From Setomelanomma holmii (Eukaryota; Ascomycota; Dothideomycetes; Pleosporales; Phaeosphaeriaceae), in NCBI GenBank assembly GCA_010015745.1, contig ML978159.1, positions 372,001 through 436,000 of the forward strand: a DNA stretch of 64,000 nucleotides, in the 5' to 3' direction. This document shows, piece by piece, positions 21,176 through 32,624 of this stretch. The position numbers were made by a program, and so were the translations under genes. Under the pieces are notes generated by a model that worked only from the letters and a program-made list of their open reading frames with translations, did not search any database and was not told where the DNA came from. The number at the start of each line of letters is the position of its first letter. Positions within the stretch are counted from its first letter, which is position 1.

Positions 21176-24100
21176 TAGTCCTTCATTGTGATAGAGAAAT
21201 GGGGTGGTTGGGGAAAAGCATGTGCATGTGACAGGCAATGAAACGACGAGGAAACAACACGCGAGAAGAGGGGGTTGGGAGGCAAAATAGACGCGTAAGG
21301 AAAACACGTAATGAAACAAACCTTCGTCCGTGGTGATCAATTCGCATAACGGTTGCCTGAATGGTGTTCATGGATGCCAACCCAATAGCAGGATTGGGCT
21401 GCGGTCTTGCAGAGCCGCCATGCACTTACCTTGCCAAACCTATTGCTCTTGTTCGATGCATGAGCTATGACGCAGATGAGGCTCATCCGGCCTCAGAACT
21501 GGTCGTCAATGCCGTTTGATGCTGGGAACTGCTTGTTTCGAGATGGCTCGCTTAGGGGACGACCCTGTTCATATAGCATGACTCACATGTCTTCGCGACA
21601 TTTTCGCGATCACGACGAATTACGCGCCCTTGATGGGCAGGACATTCGGCTCTTTAATTGTCACTGGTAAGGTTGCGAAGGCAGCTGATGTGATCATCTG
21701 GTCGTCTTCGACACGCTGCATGGAGGAGTCACCTCTCGCTTCGAGAAATATGAAGGCGAAATGACTTCTTCCAACATCGTTTGCAGTCTGGAGAGTAGTC
21801 GTCAGACGAGTCGGATATTAGAGTACCGATGAGTGATCACATGGCTCGTTTGTATGGCGATGTATGGCGGAGCAGTGCCAGGTCAAGTGGCCAGGTGTTT
21901 TGCCATCGACTTGTGCTCCAACTAGTGCAGCGATTGGCGCAGGCAAAGTATCGCCAACTCCGACCGTGGCCACTGAATATGAGTAATGCACGCTAATTGC
22001 GACTATTTGTCCGTTATGCTGTGGTCGTGCTTCGCCACACCTGGGTCGTTGACGTTCCGCCAGTGACAATCTGAAAATGGTAATTTGTATAGATTGCATA
22101 TGATTCGGCATGACTCCTCGCCGATCTTTGCGTGCACCGCCACAGGAGTCGACGAAGCTGATATTGCGTATCCAGTGTATTCTTGAGAACAGCAGAGCGA
22201 TTCGTTGTGCGAACATATTTTCGGAGCTGCATCATGCAGCTAGCAGACAGCTCGCATGGTCGACTGCAGCGCTCAGCCTGCAGTCGTGGCAGAACTAACG
22301 TGTCCACCCGGCGAATCCGCAAACTTGCAGCGCTATGAGCTGCGCGCAATAGGGCTGGCCTTGCTGGGTGCGTCCAAGTGATGCGTCATTGCTAGTTTGG
22401 CGGATAGTAGCAGCTGACTGTGGTGTTCAAAATTGATCGTCTTTTTTCCAGAAAGTCAATCTGAGAGCCAAGTCATGGGTACTTCCAGTGGTACTTCGCT
22501 TCTTAGCATGCTGCAAAGCCGTTGGTCAATGGCGGTAACCAAAGTCAGGCAGTTTCAGAGTGACCTTGGACTCGCACGCGGAGCAAGGAAGCGTGAGGAG
22601 TCATAGAGTTGCGGCGCGCAAAGGAATATGCATCGTGAGTTGTCTCTGATACCGGAGTGGAGTTATAGAGAAACCTTGGTGTCAAAATTGTAAATGTGCG
22701 GGCTCGGTAACCCGTACTCCGCTGTGCCACATGGTTAGGGCCCAACTCAGTCCAATAGGCGTTGGGCATCAGGATCAAAATTCTTAAATGATATTGTGTG
22801 CCGAGAAATTGCAAGGAGTGTATTGACGGGCTCATCGAGCCAGAGTGCGGTCCGGGTGGAGCCCACCGGAGCGCCTGCAGCCCCTCTGAGCCAGTCATAT
22901 GCACTGCGGGAGTCCATCGCGGTGCCATCTTACTCTTTTGGGATGTTGTTGCTGCGAGCAGAGAGATCGCATCCTTGCTTGGTGTTCTTTTGCTTTGTTA
23001 TCGATGTTCCCCGTCGAATCACAAGTGCGCCGCTTCAGCGGGATGCAGCCGTAGTGGACCTTTGCGACGGTACAATATACTTGGAAGACGAGCTCTAGAG
23101 ATATGAAGTAGCGGTAAGTAAACAACAGCCTGATTCAAGCAACAACATGGACATTTGTGAGACGTGAGAAAAAATTTTCACCGCTGGGAGATTGGACTTC
23201 GTACCTTGGGCAAAGCATAGGGTTCGAGAAAGGCCCGAGCGATAAAGTGCGGCTCAAGATGGTAGCAGGGGCCATGCCAGCCGAGACGGCACGACGTTGA
23301 ATGGTGGACTCCCGTTGTTTCGGATGGAAGCACTCCAGAGCCAGCCGCGTGCCGCGACGACGGCTCCTGTGTAGCTTGTGGCCAGGTGGAGTGTAGCGTT
23401 CAGTAAAGGGCAATCATCCCGAGCTGAGTTGAGGTTGCGATATTTGCTGGAGGCCAACGATATTGTGTTCGTCTCGGCAACCGACACGGACGCCGCTCTG
23501 CGTACGCAGGCTACGCAGCCATGTGGGAAGATTACCTGTGCTCGGCGCGATGGTTGTCATATGGCACCAGCGTACAGTGGGCCGCTCCTCTGCATCCTGC
23601 CTGCAGCAGCGAACCGCACATACTCATAACGCTGACTGGACAGGCTTGCGAGAGCGGTGGACGAATGGACGTGTAGAGTGTCGTGAGCGCAAGGGAGCGC
23701 TTCTGGGATGAGGGCGAGGAGGTAGCAAACGAAACGCTGCAAACAGCGCCAGCTTCGTCGAGCAGCTGCAACACCAGTGTGGCACAGCCATGTGTAAAGG
23801 AGACGTCGCGCAGTCATTTCTGGTACTGCTTACCGTAGCTCCCGTCATTCCTGGACGCTGGACGGGCACCGCGAGCGCAAGTCCAGGGGCCAGGGTTACG
23901 GGTATATAGTGGTTCCAATATTACCCACCAAAACATGCGATTATATAACGCCGGTGGGCGAGGCTGCTCCTTCCTCCCTAATAATGGCCGAGGCAAGAGC
24001 GACCGGCTGGTCAGGCATCAGCAGTGCAAAACCTGCTACATTTCCTAATCGCATGCACTGGGCGACTTGCGCAGTCGAAGAGTCAGAGGCAAATGTTGAG

Positions 24101-24654
24101 GCAGCTGGTCGGGGAAGCGCTCTCAGAATACTCGCACTCTAACAGGGTAATATCCAGGAGGCAGAGTGTGGCACTGCAAGTCAATCTGACCCGTAGCATC
24201 GGTGGACAGGGGCCCTGGCTCGCCGCTAATTTAGCGCAACAGGGGGTGTTGCTCAGAGCAAGAGCGCCCGTCTTGGTCCGCGCACGGCAGGAGCGGCCCT
24301 TTAAGGCACTGCTCTGCCACCCACGCGGATGTCCTCGTAGACCTCGAACCCAAACCCATCATTACCAAGCACGCAGACGTCACGTCTACCACTGGCACTC
24401 AGGATCCGTTCAATCTGGATCCTTCTGGCATCATCTAGCATCTGAGAGAATAACCACCAAATGTGCAGCAGACAGACTCGGATTTCCCTCTCCTCCTCTT
24501 CCTCTGCTGCCCATCCGCCTCTCACCTCCGCCAGCGACCATCGCGCGCGACGAGACACCTTCGGTTTGCACATTCAACGGTGAGCAGGCACCGGCCTGGG
24601 CTCTTCCTCCCCTCGAGTCGCCCCATCAACGCACCACCACACGCCACCGCCAAC
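21176..24654. other. 3.5-kb stretch without a supported gene
   Basis: Contains only short or non-ATG frames, apart from the possible decayed segment noted next to it. The last few hundred bases become C-rich (repeated CTCCTCCTC-like tracts near 24480-24530), the likely promoter and leader of the gene at 24655. Confidence 0.4.
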
Positions 24655-25938
24655 ATGTACGCACCACAGTTCCAACCACCACCGCCCGGGTACTCGATGC
24701 CATACGGGGACTTCCACCATCGCACCACCCCGCCAATGTCCCCAGGACCTGGCGCAAACTACTACTCTCCCCGCCACGGCCCTCAGTTCGCGACGCCGTC
24801 TCCTCGAACCAGCCCCAAGGTCCAGGGCTACGGGCACTCTCGACGCGCATCGCACGCCGTCCCGCCGCAGTATTCGCACGCATCGCAACGAGGAGCTGCC
24901 TACGACAGCGGAATCCCCTCCTCGCGCGGATACGCGACGCCGCGTACCACGCCAGGCGCAACGCCCGAATATGTAAGTGGTTTCGATTACAACTACGTCC
25001 GCCCAAGTAGGGCGAGCCGGCATCGCCGCGACTCAGACGCATCTCCTCTCAAGCGCTCCCATCGCGAGAGGAAGCGTCGACTGTCGCAGTCGGCACCGTA
25101 CGCCCACACCAGGGTCGTCTACGACGATTTCGGCTACGGGTACGAATGCGACTATGACTACGACTACGACAACACGTATGACGAGTCTCCGCCGCCGCCG
25201 TACTCACAGTACGCGCGTCACGACTACAGCAACATGTACGGGAGGGGTGCTGATCGCTATTATTATGATCAGGTCCCTATTTATGATGAGCCCAAGGCCA
25301 GCCGTCCACGACGAGCCTCAGCAACAGGTCGCGCGCAGCCCACCACGCCAAAGAAGCCAGCGGCCACCAAACCAAGCACCAAGGCCACTGAAGAGGATGC
25401 ACGCCGTGCTGGCATTCCTGCCGGCTACTCTTACAAGAACTGGGACCCCAATGAAGAACCCATCATGCTACTTGGATCCGTCTTCGACGCCAACTCCCTA
25501 GGCAAGTGGATCTACGACTGGACCGTCTTCTACAACGGTCCCGCAACCCCCCTCGCTGAGATGGCTGGCGAGCTTTGGCTCCTCCTCATTCAGCTAGCTG
25601 GGAAAGTCAAGAGAGCTGAGGAGACCATCCCCAAAATTCGCAAGAAGGAGAGCCACGAAATGGTCGAAGACTTCCTCGAGAGCGGCGAGCGACTCTGGAT
25701 CCGATTTGTCAAGCTCCTCAAGGTCTGCGAAGATTACATGTGGAAGGCGGCCAAGAAGGAGAACGGTGAGAAGAAGCCCGTTTCGATGGGAAAGAACAGC
25801 GGTCGCGAGTTTGTCGATTCCATCTTTGGCCGTGATCGTGAGCTTGAGAAGACGGAGAAGCTCATGACCGGCATGCGTCTCTGGAGCATGCGCTTCGACG
25901 CTAACTGCGACGACATCCTGCGCCACCCCAGTGCTTAG
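24655..25938 (+). CDS. Conserved ascomycete protein of the 'vegetative cell wall protein gp1-like' group
   Basis: Single exon, 427 aa from the ATG at 24655 (MYAPQFQPPPPGYSMPYGD). The first 270 residues are low-complexity: Pro/Tyr/Ser-rich, an Arg-rich part (HRRDSDASPLKRSHRERKRR) and an Asp/Tyr run. The C-terminal 150 residues are a compact, strongly conserved-looking domain starting YSYKNWDPNEEPIMLLGSVF and including GKWIYDWTVFYNGPATPLAE, FLESGERLWIRFVKLLK and REFVDSIFGRDRELEKTEKL. Database entries of this kind often carry the name 'gp1', taken from the Pro-rich N-terminus; nothing shows a cell-wall role and there is no signal peptide. Function unknown. It is the only intact conserved gene inside the HET island. 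A 38-nt GTAAGT..TAG stretch at 24973-25010 is coding, not an intron. Confidence 0.8.
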   Translation: MYAPQFQPPPPGYSMPYGDFHHRTTPPMSPGPGANYYSPRHGPQFATPSPRTSPKVQGYGHSRRASHAVPPQYSHASQRGAAYDSGIPSSRGYATPRTTPGATPEYVSGFDYNYVRPSRASRHRRDSDASPLKRSHRERKRRLSQSAPYAHTRVVYDDFGYGYECDYDYDYDNTYDESPPPPYSQYARHDYSNMYGRGADRYYYDQVPIYDEPKASRPRRASATGRAQPTTPKKPAATKPSTKATEEDARRAGIPAGYSYKNWDPNEEPIMLLGSVFDANSLGKWIYDWTVFYNGPATPLAEMAGELWLLLIQLAGKVKRAEETIPKIRKKESHEMVEDFLESGERLWIRFVKLLKVCEDYMWKAAKKENGEKKPVSMGKNSGREFVDSIFGRDRELEKTEKLMTGMRLWSMRFDANCDDILRHPSA

Positions 25939-28900
25939 GATACATCACCTCCACCTGGACGCTTAGGCGCTGGCGTTCGTCTAGGTCTTTCATTCCTCTA
26001 CTGTCACTGCTTTGATGCGCAACTTGATCTTACGCGAGATACCCATTTCTTGCTCTTTGTAATTGTTAATTATGCTGCATCTTTCGTTCTAGACGCTCAA
26101 CACTGTAACAACACTACTGGGTCGCGCGGAAAGGCATTGGGCGGGTCACAGGAAAAGTCTGCTTTACCAATACCCCCATTTCACTTTCATTTATTTGCTT
26201 CGGTTATGGTTTTCATGCAAGGTGTTCAGGCTCAAGGGCTGGGCTCACAGCCTTCCCAAATCTCAATTTCACGTAATTTTGGGTTTGCTAGCACGACTGA
26301 TGGTCTTAGACTTGGGAGGAGCTCTCTACTTGATTTCTTGATGGGACGGCCTCGCGGTCAAAATCTAGTATACCCCTGCGCCACATTATTATTATCACCA
26401 CTTATCAATATCATTGGCTATTGCCTTTACATCTCTTGCGTTAAACATGCCTTTTTTATCGTGATGCTCAGATCTGCGCTGCCCCTGCATTTTGCGCACA
26501 TGGCTCTGAGACACAAGCCCGCGCGCATCGCACTTCAGAGCCGTCTCGGAGTCGCAGCGCTCAACTCAAACAAACCTTGCTTTTGCCCAAATAAAACTCA
26601 CATGTCACTACACACCCTCTTCTTCCCCTGGTCGCGCATAGACTGTGACTCGTGGGTTCATCACAGTGACTGAATTATCCGCGCAGGGCCAGTGGGCGCT
26701 TGCATGTCACTGTTCGCGTCGCTATTGGTGGTGTGCGCTGACATTGAGCCCTTTTTGGTTTCAGCCTTACGCATTTTCCTTTCTTCTTCGCTGCATGGAA
26801 CGCTGTGCCGCCCGCCGCGCGAAAAGCATGGCTGCTCGTGTTTGCCTGCTTTCTTTTCTTTTTGCATGCGAGTGCGGGAAGGATTTGGGGGCCAATGGTA
26901 GAGAGCTGATATGCGACATGGCCGTTACACTTCCGAGGGGCTGCCCTACGCCGCGAGAAAAGGGATATAGTCACCCACGCGTGTGATAGCGGTAATTGAG
27001 GCGGGTTGGATGTCGCTATTTGCGTGGGTGTGGTGTAGTGTGGTGCGGTGGTGCAATGAGGTGAGCCTTGCCCAAGCTGCTGGGTCGCCAGCGCTCACCA
27101 AGTTGCGCCTTCCATCTTCAGTCACAGCCTGTTACCGTCTTACTACATCTCCTCAGACCCGCATTCCACAACACGGTGCTTTATTCCAGAAGGGCGCAGT
27201 TTGCGATTTGATCACCTAGACCCTTAAGGCGACCACTATGCGGCTCTGTTGCATGCCCGCTGTCAGTTTCATTTGAGCCTCCCTTTCTTCACGAGCTAAG
27301 GGGAACCCCAAATTAGGAGGCGTTCTAACGCCCCAGGCGAAGCGATCCTTTGACAGTGCATCCCTGAGCATATGCGACTCACGCTGCAAGGTCCCTCCGG
27401 TGCGAGATCCAGGCAACAGTGTTTGATCTTGCAGCATTTGAGTGGTTGCAGGCGTCTCAAGATCGACAGGCACTGCTCACCGGATGAGCGGCGGTTACAA
27501 GTCGTACAAATCTTTGGCGATGCAATTGCACCGAGCCCGCTGGCAGGGGATACGCTATCTTTGCCGTTCGGTGAGTATTTGTGTCGCAGCGTCCAATCAT
27601 GGAGGGTCGCACGAGCTGAGTGAGCATTCGACCCTGATGTTCTGTCGATTGGTGGACGTTTCTTCGACGACACGAAGATGCATATTGTTCGGCTGAATAC
27701 ATCGACACACACCCAGAGCTGTCAGCCAGACAAGTACCGATGGCCAAACAACACGGTTTCACGAGCTGGTGAAGGTAAAAAGACAGAGAGCCAGATGACC
27801 TCTGTGTCCCCAGCAAGACGACTTCCATATTCGGATCGTGTTCGGGTGCTGGATACATTCCTTTCTCCATGGGGAACTGACAGCAATATGGCGACAACTC
27901 TGTCTAGATTATGCGCCCGGGTTGTACGTGGATCCTGGAGTTGCTTCCCAACCTAGCGGGCCGTGAGCATTCCTTTCCACCTATTGCTACCAGCGTCAAT
28001 TCCTCTGGCACGTGAGGGCGAATTGGTTCATGCAGCGCAATGCACACCAGTGCGGACCGAACCAATGCACGCCAGTCGTCTGGTTCGAAACGAAGAGACG
28101 CTTGGGCACTGCGTTCGCCAACGCTTTGGCATGACGAACGCCAACGACGCTGCTCCCCACCTGCTTGCATGAGCGCATCCACTCTTACCCCGCAGTCGAG
28201 CAAGTCGTCCGAGCCAGCCGTCCAAGAAAATCCCTACCATCAAATACATCATACCTTTCATCATCGATCGGTAACTGCTTCCTACAGATATTATTCTGAT
28301 GGCTGGGAGACAATCGAGGTCACAAGGCCGTCACCGTTCAATGCTGGACTTGCCGACCCAGCCATCTTTGCGGCAACACAGACACAAGACCCAGTTTCGG
28401 CGGGTTCCGAAGAATGCAACACATGCTGTGTGTAGCGGATGAAAGACATGCCACGTCTCTGCGGAATCCAGCATTGACCAATGCCTGTGGACGCAGCGCG
28501 GCTGGGCTGGGTCGCAGAGTCGGTCAGCTGGTGTACATGCTGTAGGTATGTTTGCTTGTTTAGTCGGGGTTCGATAGAGTGTGAATAAGCGCCATAGCCT
28601 GCGAGCAGCGAATATTGTGATTGGTGAGTATTTGGAAAATGCTGCAGCGGATTTGGCTATTGGGGTCTTGTGAGGATATGTGATAGAGGCGCGTCGGTAT
28701 CCGGAGTCTGAGCGTTTACAGATGCTCTTGATTCGATACGCCGCACACCACAACCTTCAGCAAACATCTCGAAGTGCTGACACTCTATCATGAACGAATT
28801 TAGTCACCTAGCCTCTCATCCATCGCACGAAATCCAACACCACCAAGCCCCAGAGTCAACCACCGTTTCAGCCTCGCTCAACACCTCGACAAAACTACCC

Positions 28901-30207
28901 AACCGCGTCCAACTTCCAGCTCCATCTAGTGTTCCAAACTTTCATTCCACTCCAGATCCAGCCCAGGCAAGCCCAGCCGCACAAGGCCCGTCGCGGTACG
29001 CAATGGTTGTCAGCTCACCACGTGCATGGCCGACGATCCAGCCGTTTGCGTGAAAAGTAGGTGCATAAGCGCTTCCAGGGTTCGTTGTCGAGCACCCCTC
29101 TTCGTTTCCTTGACGTACCCCTCCATCATGTCCGTTGAAGTCGCAAGTATGGTATCGCAAGCGCTATCGATACTGAACTAGACGCCATATTCACTTCATT
29201 GATGTTTGCGTCGGGATTGTAGTGCATGCAGATTGACATGCACTGCCCATGCGAACTGCTCAAGGACGTTTCTATAAGTGGTGTTGGGATGCATTAGTGG
29301 GGTAACGTTGAAGGATGCGATGCGGCTTACGTACATGTATTGAGCTAATCTGCTTTCGAGGACTGGGAGAAATGTGTGGGTGCACACGACATGTAAGATG
29401 GCAGATCAATGGTAGAGAGGCTGGGTATGATTGGGTGGGAAGTTATCGGCGCGTTTAGGCAAGTGGTTGGGAGAGGGATGCTCTGTAGGCATCGTGGAAA
29501 GAGACGAAGAAAGAATTTGACAAATTGAAGACAACGCAGTGACGATATGCGCACATGGTAGGCATCATCGAAGCGGTATTATGAGGCTGAGCAACCACTT
29601 CAACTCATGGTCTATCTCTTTCAAGGACACCTTCGATCGCAGTGAAGCTTGCATCAAGCATCATTGCTTTTACCCCCAATTTCCCATTTCATATCGTCCT
29701 GCATCTGTCAAATATCTTAACAATCTCGCAATTTTGAGTCTGTTTGGAAGCCTGTCTGTTCAGGTCCTTCTTATCAAGTCTTTTCCTGTTTCCAACAGCC
29801 TTGGGAACTTAAGTTTTCCTTTCATAGCGGACGCAATCATCTTATTTCATGCAAGCTATTTCAGCAATGTAGGATGCGCGACTGTTCATGTGATTGTGTC
29901 TTCCATTCAACGGCCTGCGACGGGGCGAATAGCGGATAAAGAGATGTTTGAAGGCAGTCAGCGTGTATGTATCCTACACGCTTGGTCTTGGCTTTGTTAT
30001 TCTTCGAAGGTTCGAAGTGCGGAACCTTCGATCGCCTGGAGTAAAAAGCCGTTGTACGTATATTCGATGGCGTTGCCTTTGTGGGACCGCCTCAGAGGCT
30101 TCGCCATCCAAGACAAGTGATCGAACAATCAACACTATAAGAGACATTGGGATTTCTTAATATGAGGATTATATTGATTATCTTGAAGGTATAATGGGTT
30201 CGACGAT
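25939..30207. other. 4.3-kb gene-poor region
   Basis: No recognisable gene. A 9-bp inverted repeat CGAAGGTTC/GAACCTTCG occurs at 30005-30030. Open frames are short or begin with non-ATG codons (for example 26050-26673). The longest true-ATG small frame worth noting is 28790-29053 (87 codons, starting MNEFSHLASHPSHE), compositionally biased to His/Pro/Ser and without known relatives. Confidence 0.4.
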
Positions 30208-31110
30208 TTGCGGATATGGATCCTGCAAAAAGACGCTATGCCAAATCGAACGCCATGGCAGCGAAACAATCACTTCGATGCTTGGTACTCAATGGTCGCT
30301 AATTACAATGTCAGAGCTTTGACTTACGAGACCGACGCATTGCCTGCTCTTGCTGGCCTAGCAAGCGCTCTAGCCACTACTCACGGATGTACCTACCTTG
30401 CCGGGTTGTGAAAAGAGGATCTACAGACCGGACTCTGTTGGTACCTGGTTCGTAACAGGTACGGAAGTTCGCAAGGACAAGAGACTAATCCGGAGTTATA
30501 TCCAACGTGGTCCTGGATCTCCCAACGCGGCAGAGCAATTCGATTTCACCCCGGGCAAAACAATCATGAGGTCGTCAAGCATGAAGGACTCTTGTGGAAG
30601 GAGAACTATCTCAACCCCAAGCCTAAGACCACCAAGGAACCTGGGCTTACCTTTTCGTCGGTCGCACAAAATGTGCTCATGGTGACTGGGCGACTGCGGG
30701 AGGTTACCGTTACGCCCACTTTCGATCGTACGTGGCATGGACGTCCTTTCGACGATCAGATTGGAGATCTGTTCATTGCTCGATGTGTATGGGACGTTCG
30801 CGACATAACAACAAACGAAAAGCTCGGGCACATTGCTTTCGACTCCAACCCCGCCGAATCCATCATCTGCCGCATATACTGTCTGCTCGTTATAGCTCGA
30901 GAGAAGTACGGCGAGTGGCAGCTCACATGCTTAGGACTTGTTCCCACAGACGACACCTCGACAGTGTTTAGGCGAATTGGATTGATAACGTTGAACGATA
31001 AGATTTGTATGGAAAGGCTTGAACGGGACGACCCGGATGATGAAAGTAAACCTTCGCTCAAAGCCAGGGGCACAAACACAAGATTTCACAGGACTATTCG
31101 CCTTGTCTAA
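30208..31110 (+). pseudogene. C-terminal fragment of a HET-domain protein, with in-frame TGA
   Basis: Lacks the HET domain itself. The frame holds the region that follows it in one large HET subfamily: AWYSMVANYNVRALTYETD, ALPALAGLASAL, CTYLAGL, then TGA at 30409-30411, then KEDLQTGLCWYLVRN, YPTWSWISQRGRAI and further to the stop at 31110. In intact members the stop position is Trp (YLAGLW), so TGG to TGA, again G-to-A. After the TGA the frame is open for 233 codons, through CRIYCLLVIAREKYGEWQL and FRRIGLITL. No N-terminal half was found upstream. Confidence 0.75.
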
Positions 31111-31207
31111 CCGCTTTCAAAGATAACCAGTTAGTCGTTGAAGGGAGAGAATAAGATCTGCAAGCCTTTCCCATTCATGGCTACCATCCTCTCTTTATGC
31201 TGATGAA

Positions 31208-31238
31208 AGAAGAGTCATCCAAATAGAATGACTCTTCT
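31208..31238 (+). repeat. perfect 11-bp inverted repeat (hairpin)
   Basis: AGAAGAGTCAT and its reverse complement ATGACTCTTCT are separated by 9 nt. It lies 98 bp after the stop of the HET fragment; a terminator role is not shown. Confidence 0.5.
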
Positions 31239-31384
31239 AAGCTGGGTCAGGGATTCATTCGACAGGTCCACGAGGTGTCATCGACCCTAGAATCATACAC
31301 ATCAGGCATCCATTCTTTCCATGTTGAACACTTGTGATACTTTGTCTGAAGCAGCGGATGCTCTTGACCCAAGATCGACCGTCA

Positions 31385-32262
31385 ACGTTGACCGAGAATG
31401 ATCCGCGGCTCTGCTTGACATTCTAGAGTAGAAAGAATTACGACGCTTGCTCCATAGAATCGCGGTATATCCCTCTCTGCCAGATTTCTGGGGTTACCCT
31501 CATTCAAAGATTGCCACTTAGAAAGGGCTGTCTTGAATCGCGTACTCTTTTCTCCTGTCACTGTTTAGTCTACTGCGCAACACACACCGAACATAATGCC
31601 ACTAACCGAGACCGTTCCATATAATATAGATCGAGGAAAGCTTTTGCGACCATAACAGAATATCAGGTTTTTCGGTAGACGAGCTTCCTGCACGGTCCAG
31701 ATCCTCGATATTCACGGCGCGTTCAGGACTTTGAGAACTCCTTCGAGTAGTTGGACGGAATCCAGACCAACGCTATTGGCAAGTCGGCCATGCATGTTGC
31801 GTACTGGGTGCGAAAACCGATGCCTGGCCTTCGTCAGTCCTTCAATGGCGACCACCGTATCATCGTAGCCATCCCAGTATTCGCCAAGGTATACAACGCC
31901 GCGACGAGCTTTTGCATAGATTTTAGCATCATAGCTACCTGAATGCTCTTCTCGGCCAAGTCCTCCTGGCAGATGCATAGATCATCGATCCACAATACTC
32001 GATCTGGCTCGCCTTCCGGGGGGCGCAGATTCTTGAGTGCATAAAACAGGTTTTGGCCAATTTCTATGTCCTCTCCATTACAACTCACGAAATACTTATC
32101 ACTGGCTGAGCCCCATACATATGAGAGAGCTTCATAGTCGCAAACACTGTCCAGGGAGGAGATGCTAAGATGGCAGCATAAAGGTGCGTCGACTGTTGCA
32201 GAGTGTAAATGCAGTAAGCGGAACTGACGTCTTCTGACATCGAGTGGATGATAGAGCCTCGA
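31385..32262 (-). pseudogene. N-terminal part of a second HET-domain gene, frameshifted and with nonsense codons
   Basis: Homology begins near 32260 with RLYHPLDVRRRQFRLLHL and goes on through CDYEALSYVWGSASD, YALKNLRPPEGEPDRVLWI, DDLCICQEDLAEKSIQVAMM. A one-base deletion near 31931 shifts the frame; it resumes as KIYAKARRGVVYLGEYWDG. TGA at 31712-31714 (NAP-stop-ISRIWTVQEARLP) replaces a position that is Trp in relatives. Coding-like sequence continues with FCYGRKSFPRS to at least 31385 but with further TAA and TGA codons. No start codon is visible in phase upstream. It is a different HET subfamily from the + strand fragment at 30208. Confidence 0.75.
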
Positions 32263-32624
32263 TCTCGGGCTCGAGCTGCTTATCGTAACCCTCGAATATT
32301 GGGATGCGGAAGATCCCAGCCTTGCTAGGTCTGTCGTCGTAATGTCGCGATAATTAACTGGAAGGAAAGCTTCGGCGTGATGATATACACGAACGTAATA
32401 TGCTTGTACTGAACCTAGTCCGCAGAATCGAGGGACGAAGATATGTGAGGTATGCGTGTAGTGTCTGACCTGTTGGCTTTTCCACTTGCTTTGGTCAGAA
32501 ACTCTTGGCAATCGCGAAGCTGACCCCGGAAGCCACGACTCAGCCTCGCCAGGCTGCCAACCACAGTCTCGACTTCCATCTTGCTGCCCATCAACATGTC
32601 CATCTCTGCGCTGCTCGGATCCCC

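Noticed and set aside
24024..25010. Long + strand open frame overlapping the gp1-like gene
   Set aside because: Other phase of a Pro/Arg-biased coding region, non-ATG context, no family resemblance; the 24655-25938 frame carries the conserved domain.
24973..25010. GTAAGT..TAG stretch that looks like an intron in the gp1-like gene
   Set aside because: Only 38 nt, not a multiple of three, and removal would destroy the frame; the translated sequence is compatible with the neighbouring Tyr-rich region.
26050..26673. 207-codon open frame downstream of the gp1-like gene
   Set aside because: Begins with TTG, hydrophobic but without family resemblance, located in the likely 3' UTR.
29539..30120. 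193-codon open frame before the HET fragment
   Set aside because: No HET or other motif; composition typical of a chance frame in T-rich DNA.
30208..32262. Idea that the two HET fragments are halves of one gene split by an inversion
   Set aside because: The geometry would fit, but the N-terminal part (YHPLDVRRRQFRLLHL, TVQEA type) and the C-terminal part (LPALAGLASAL, YLAGLW type) belong to different HET subfamilies.
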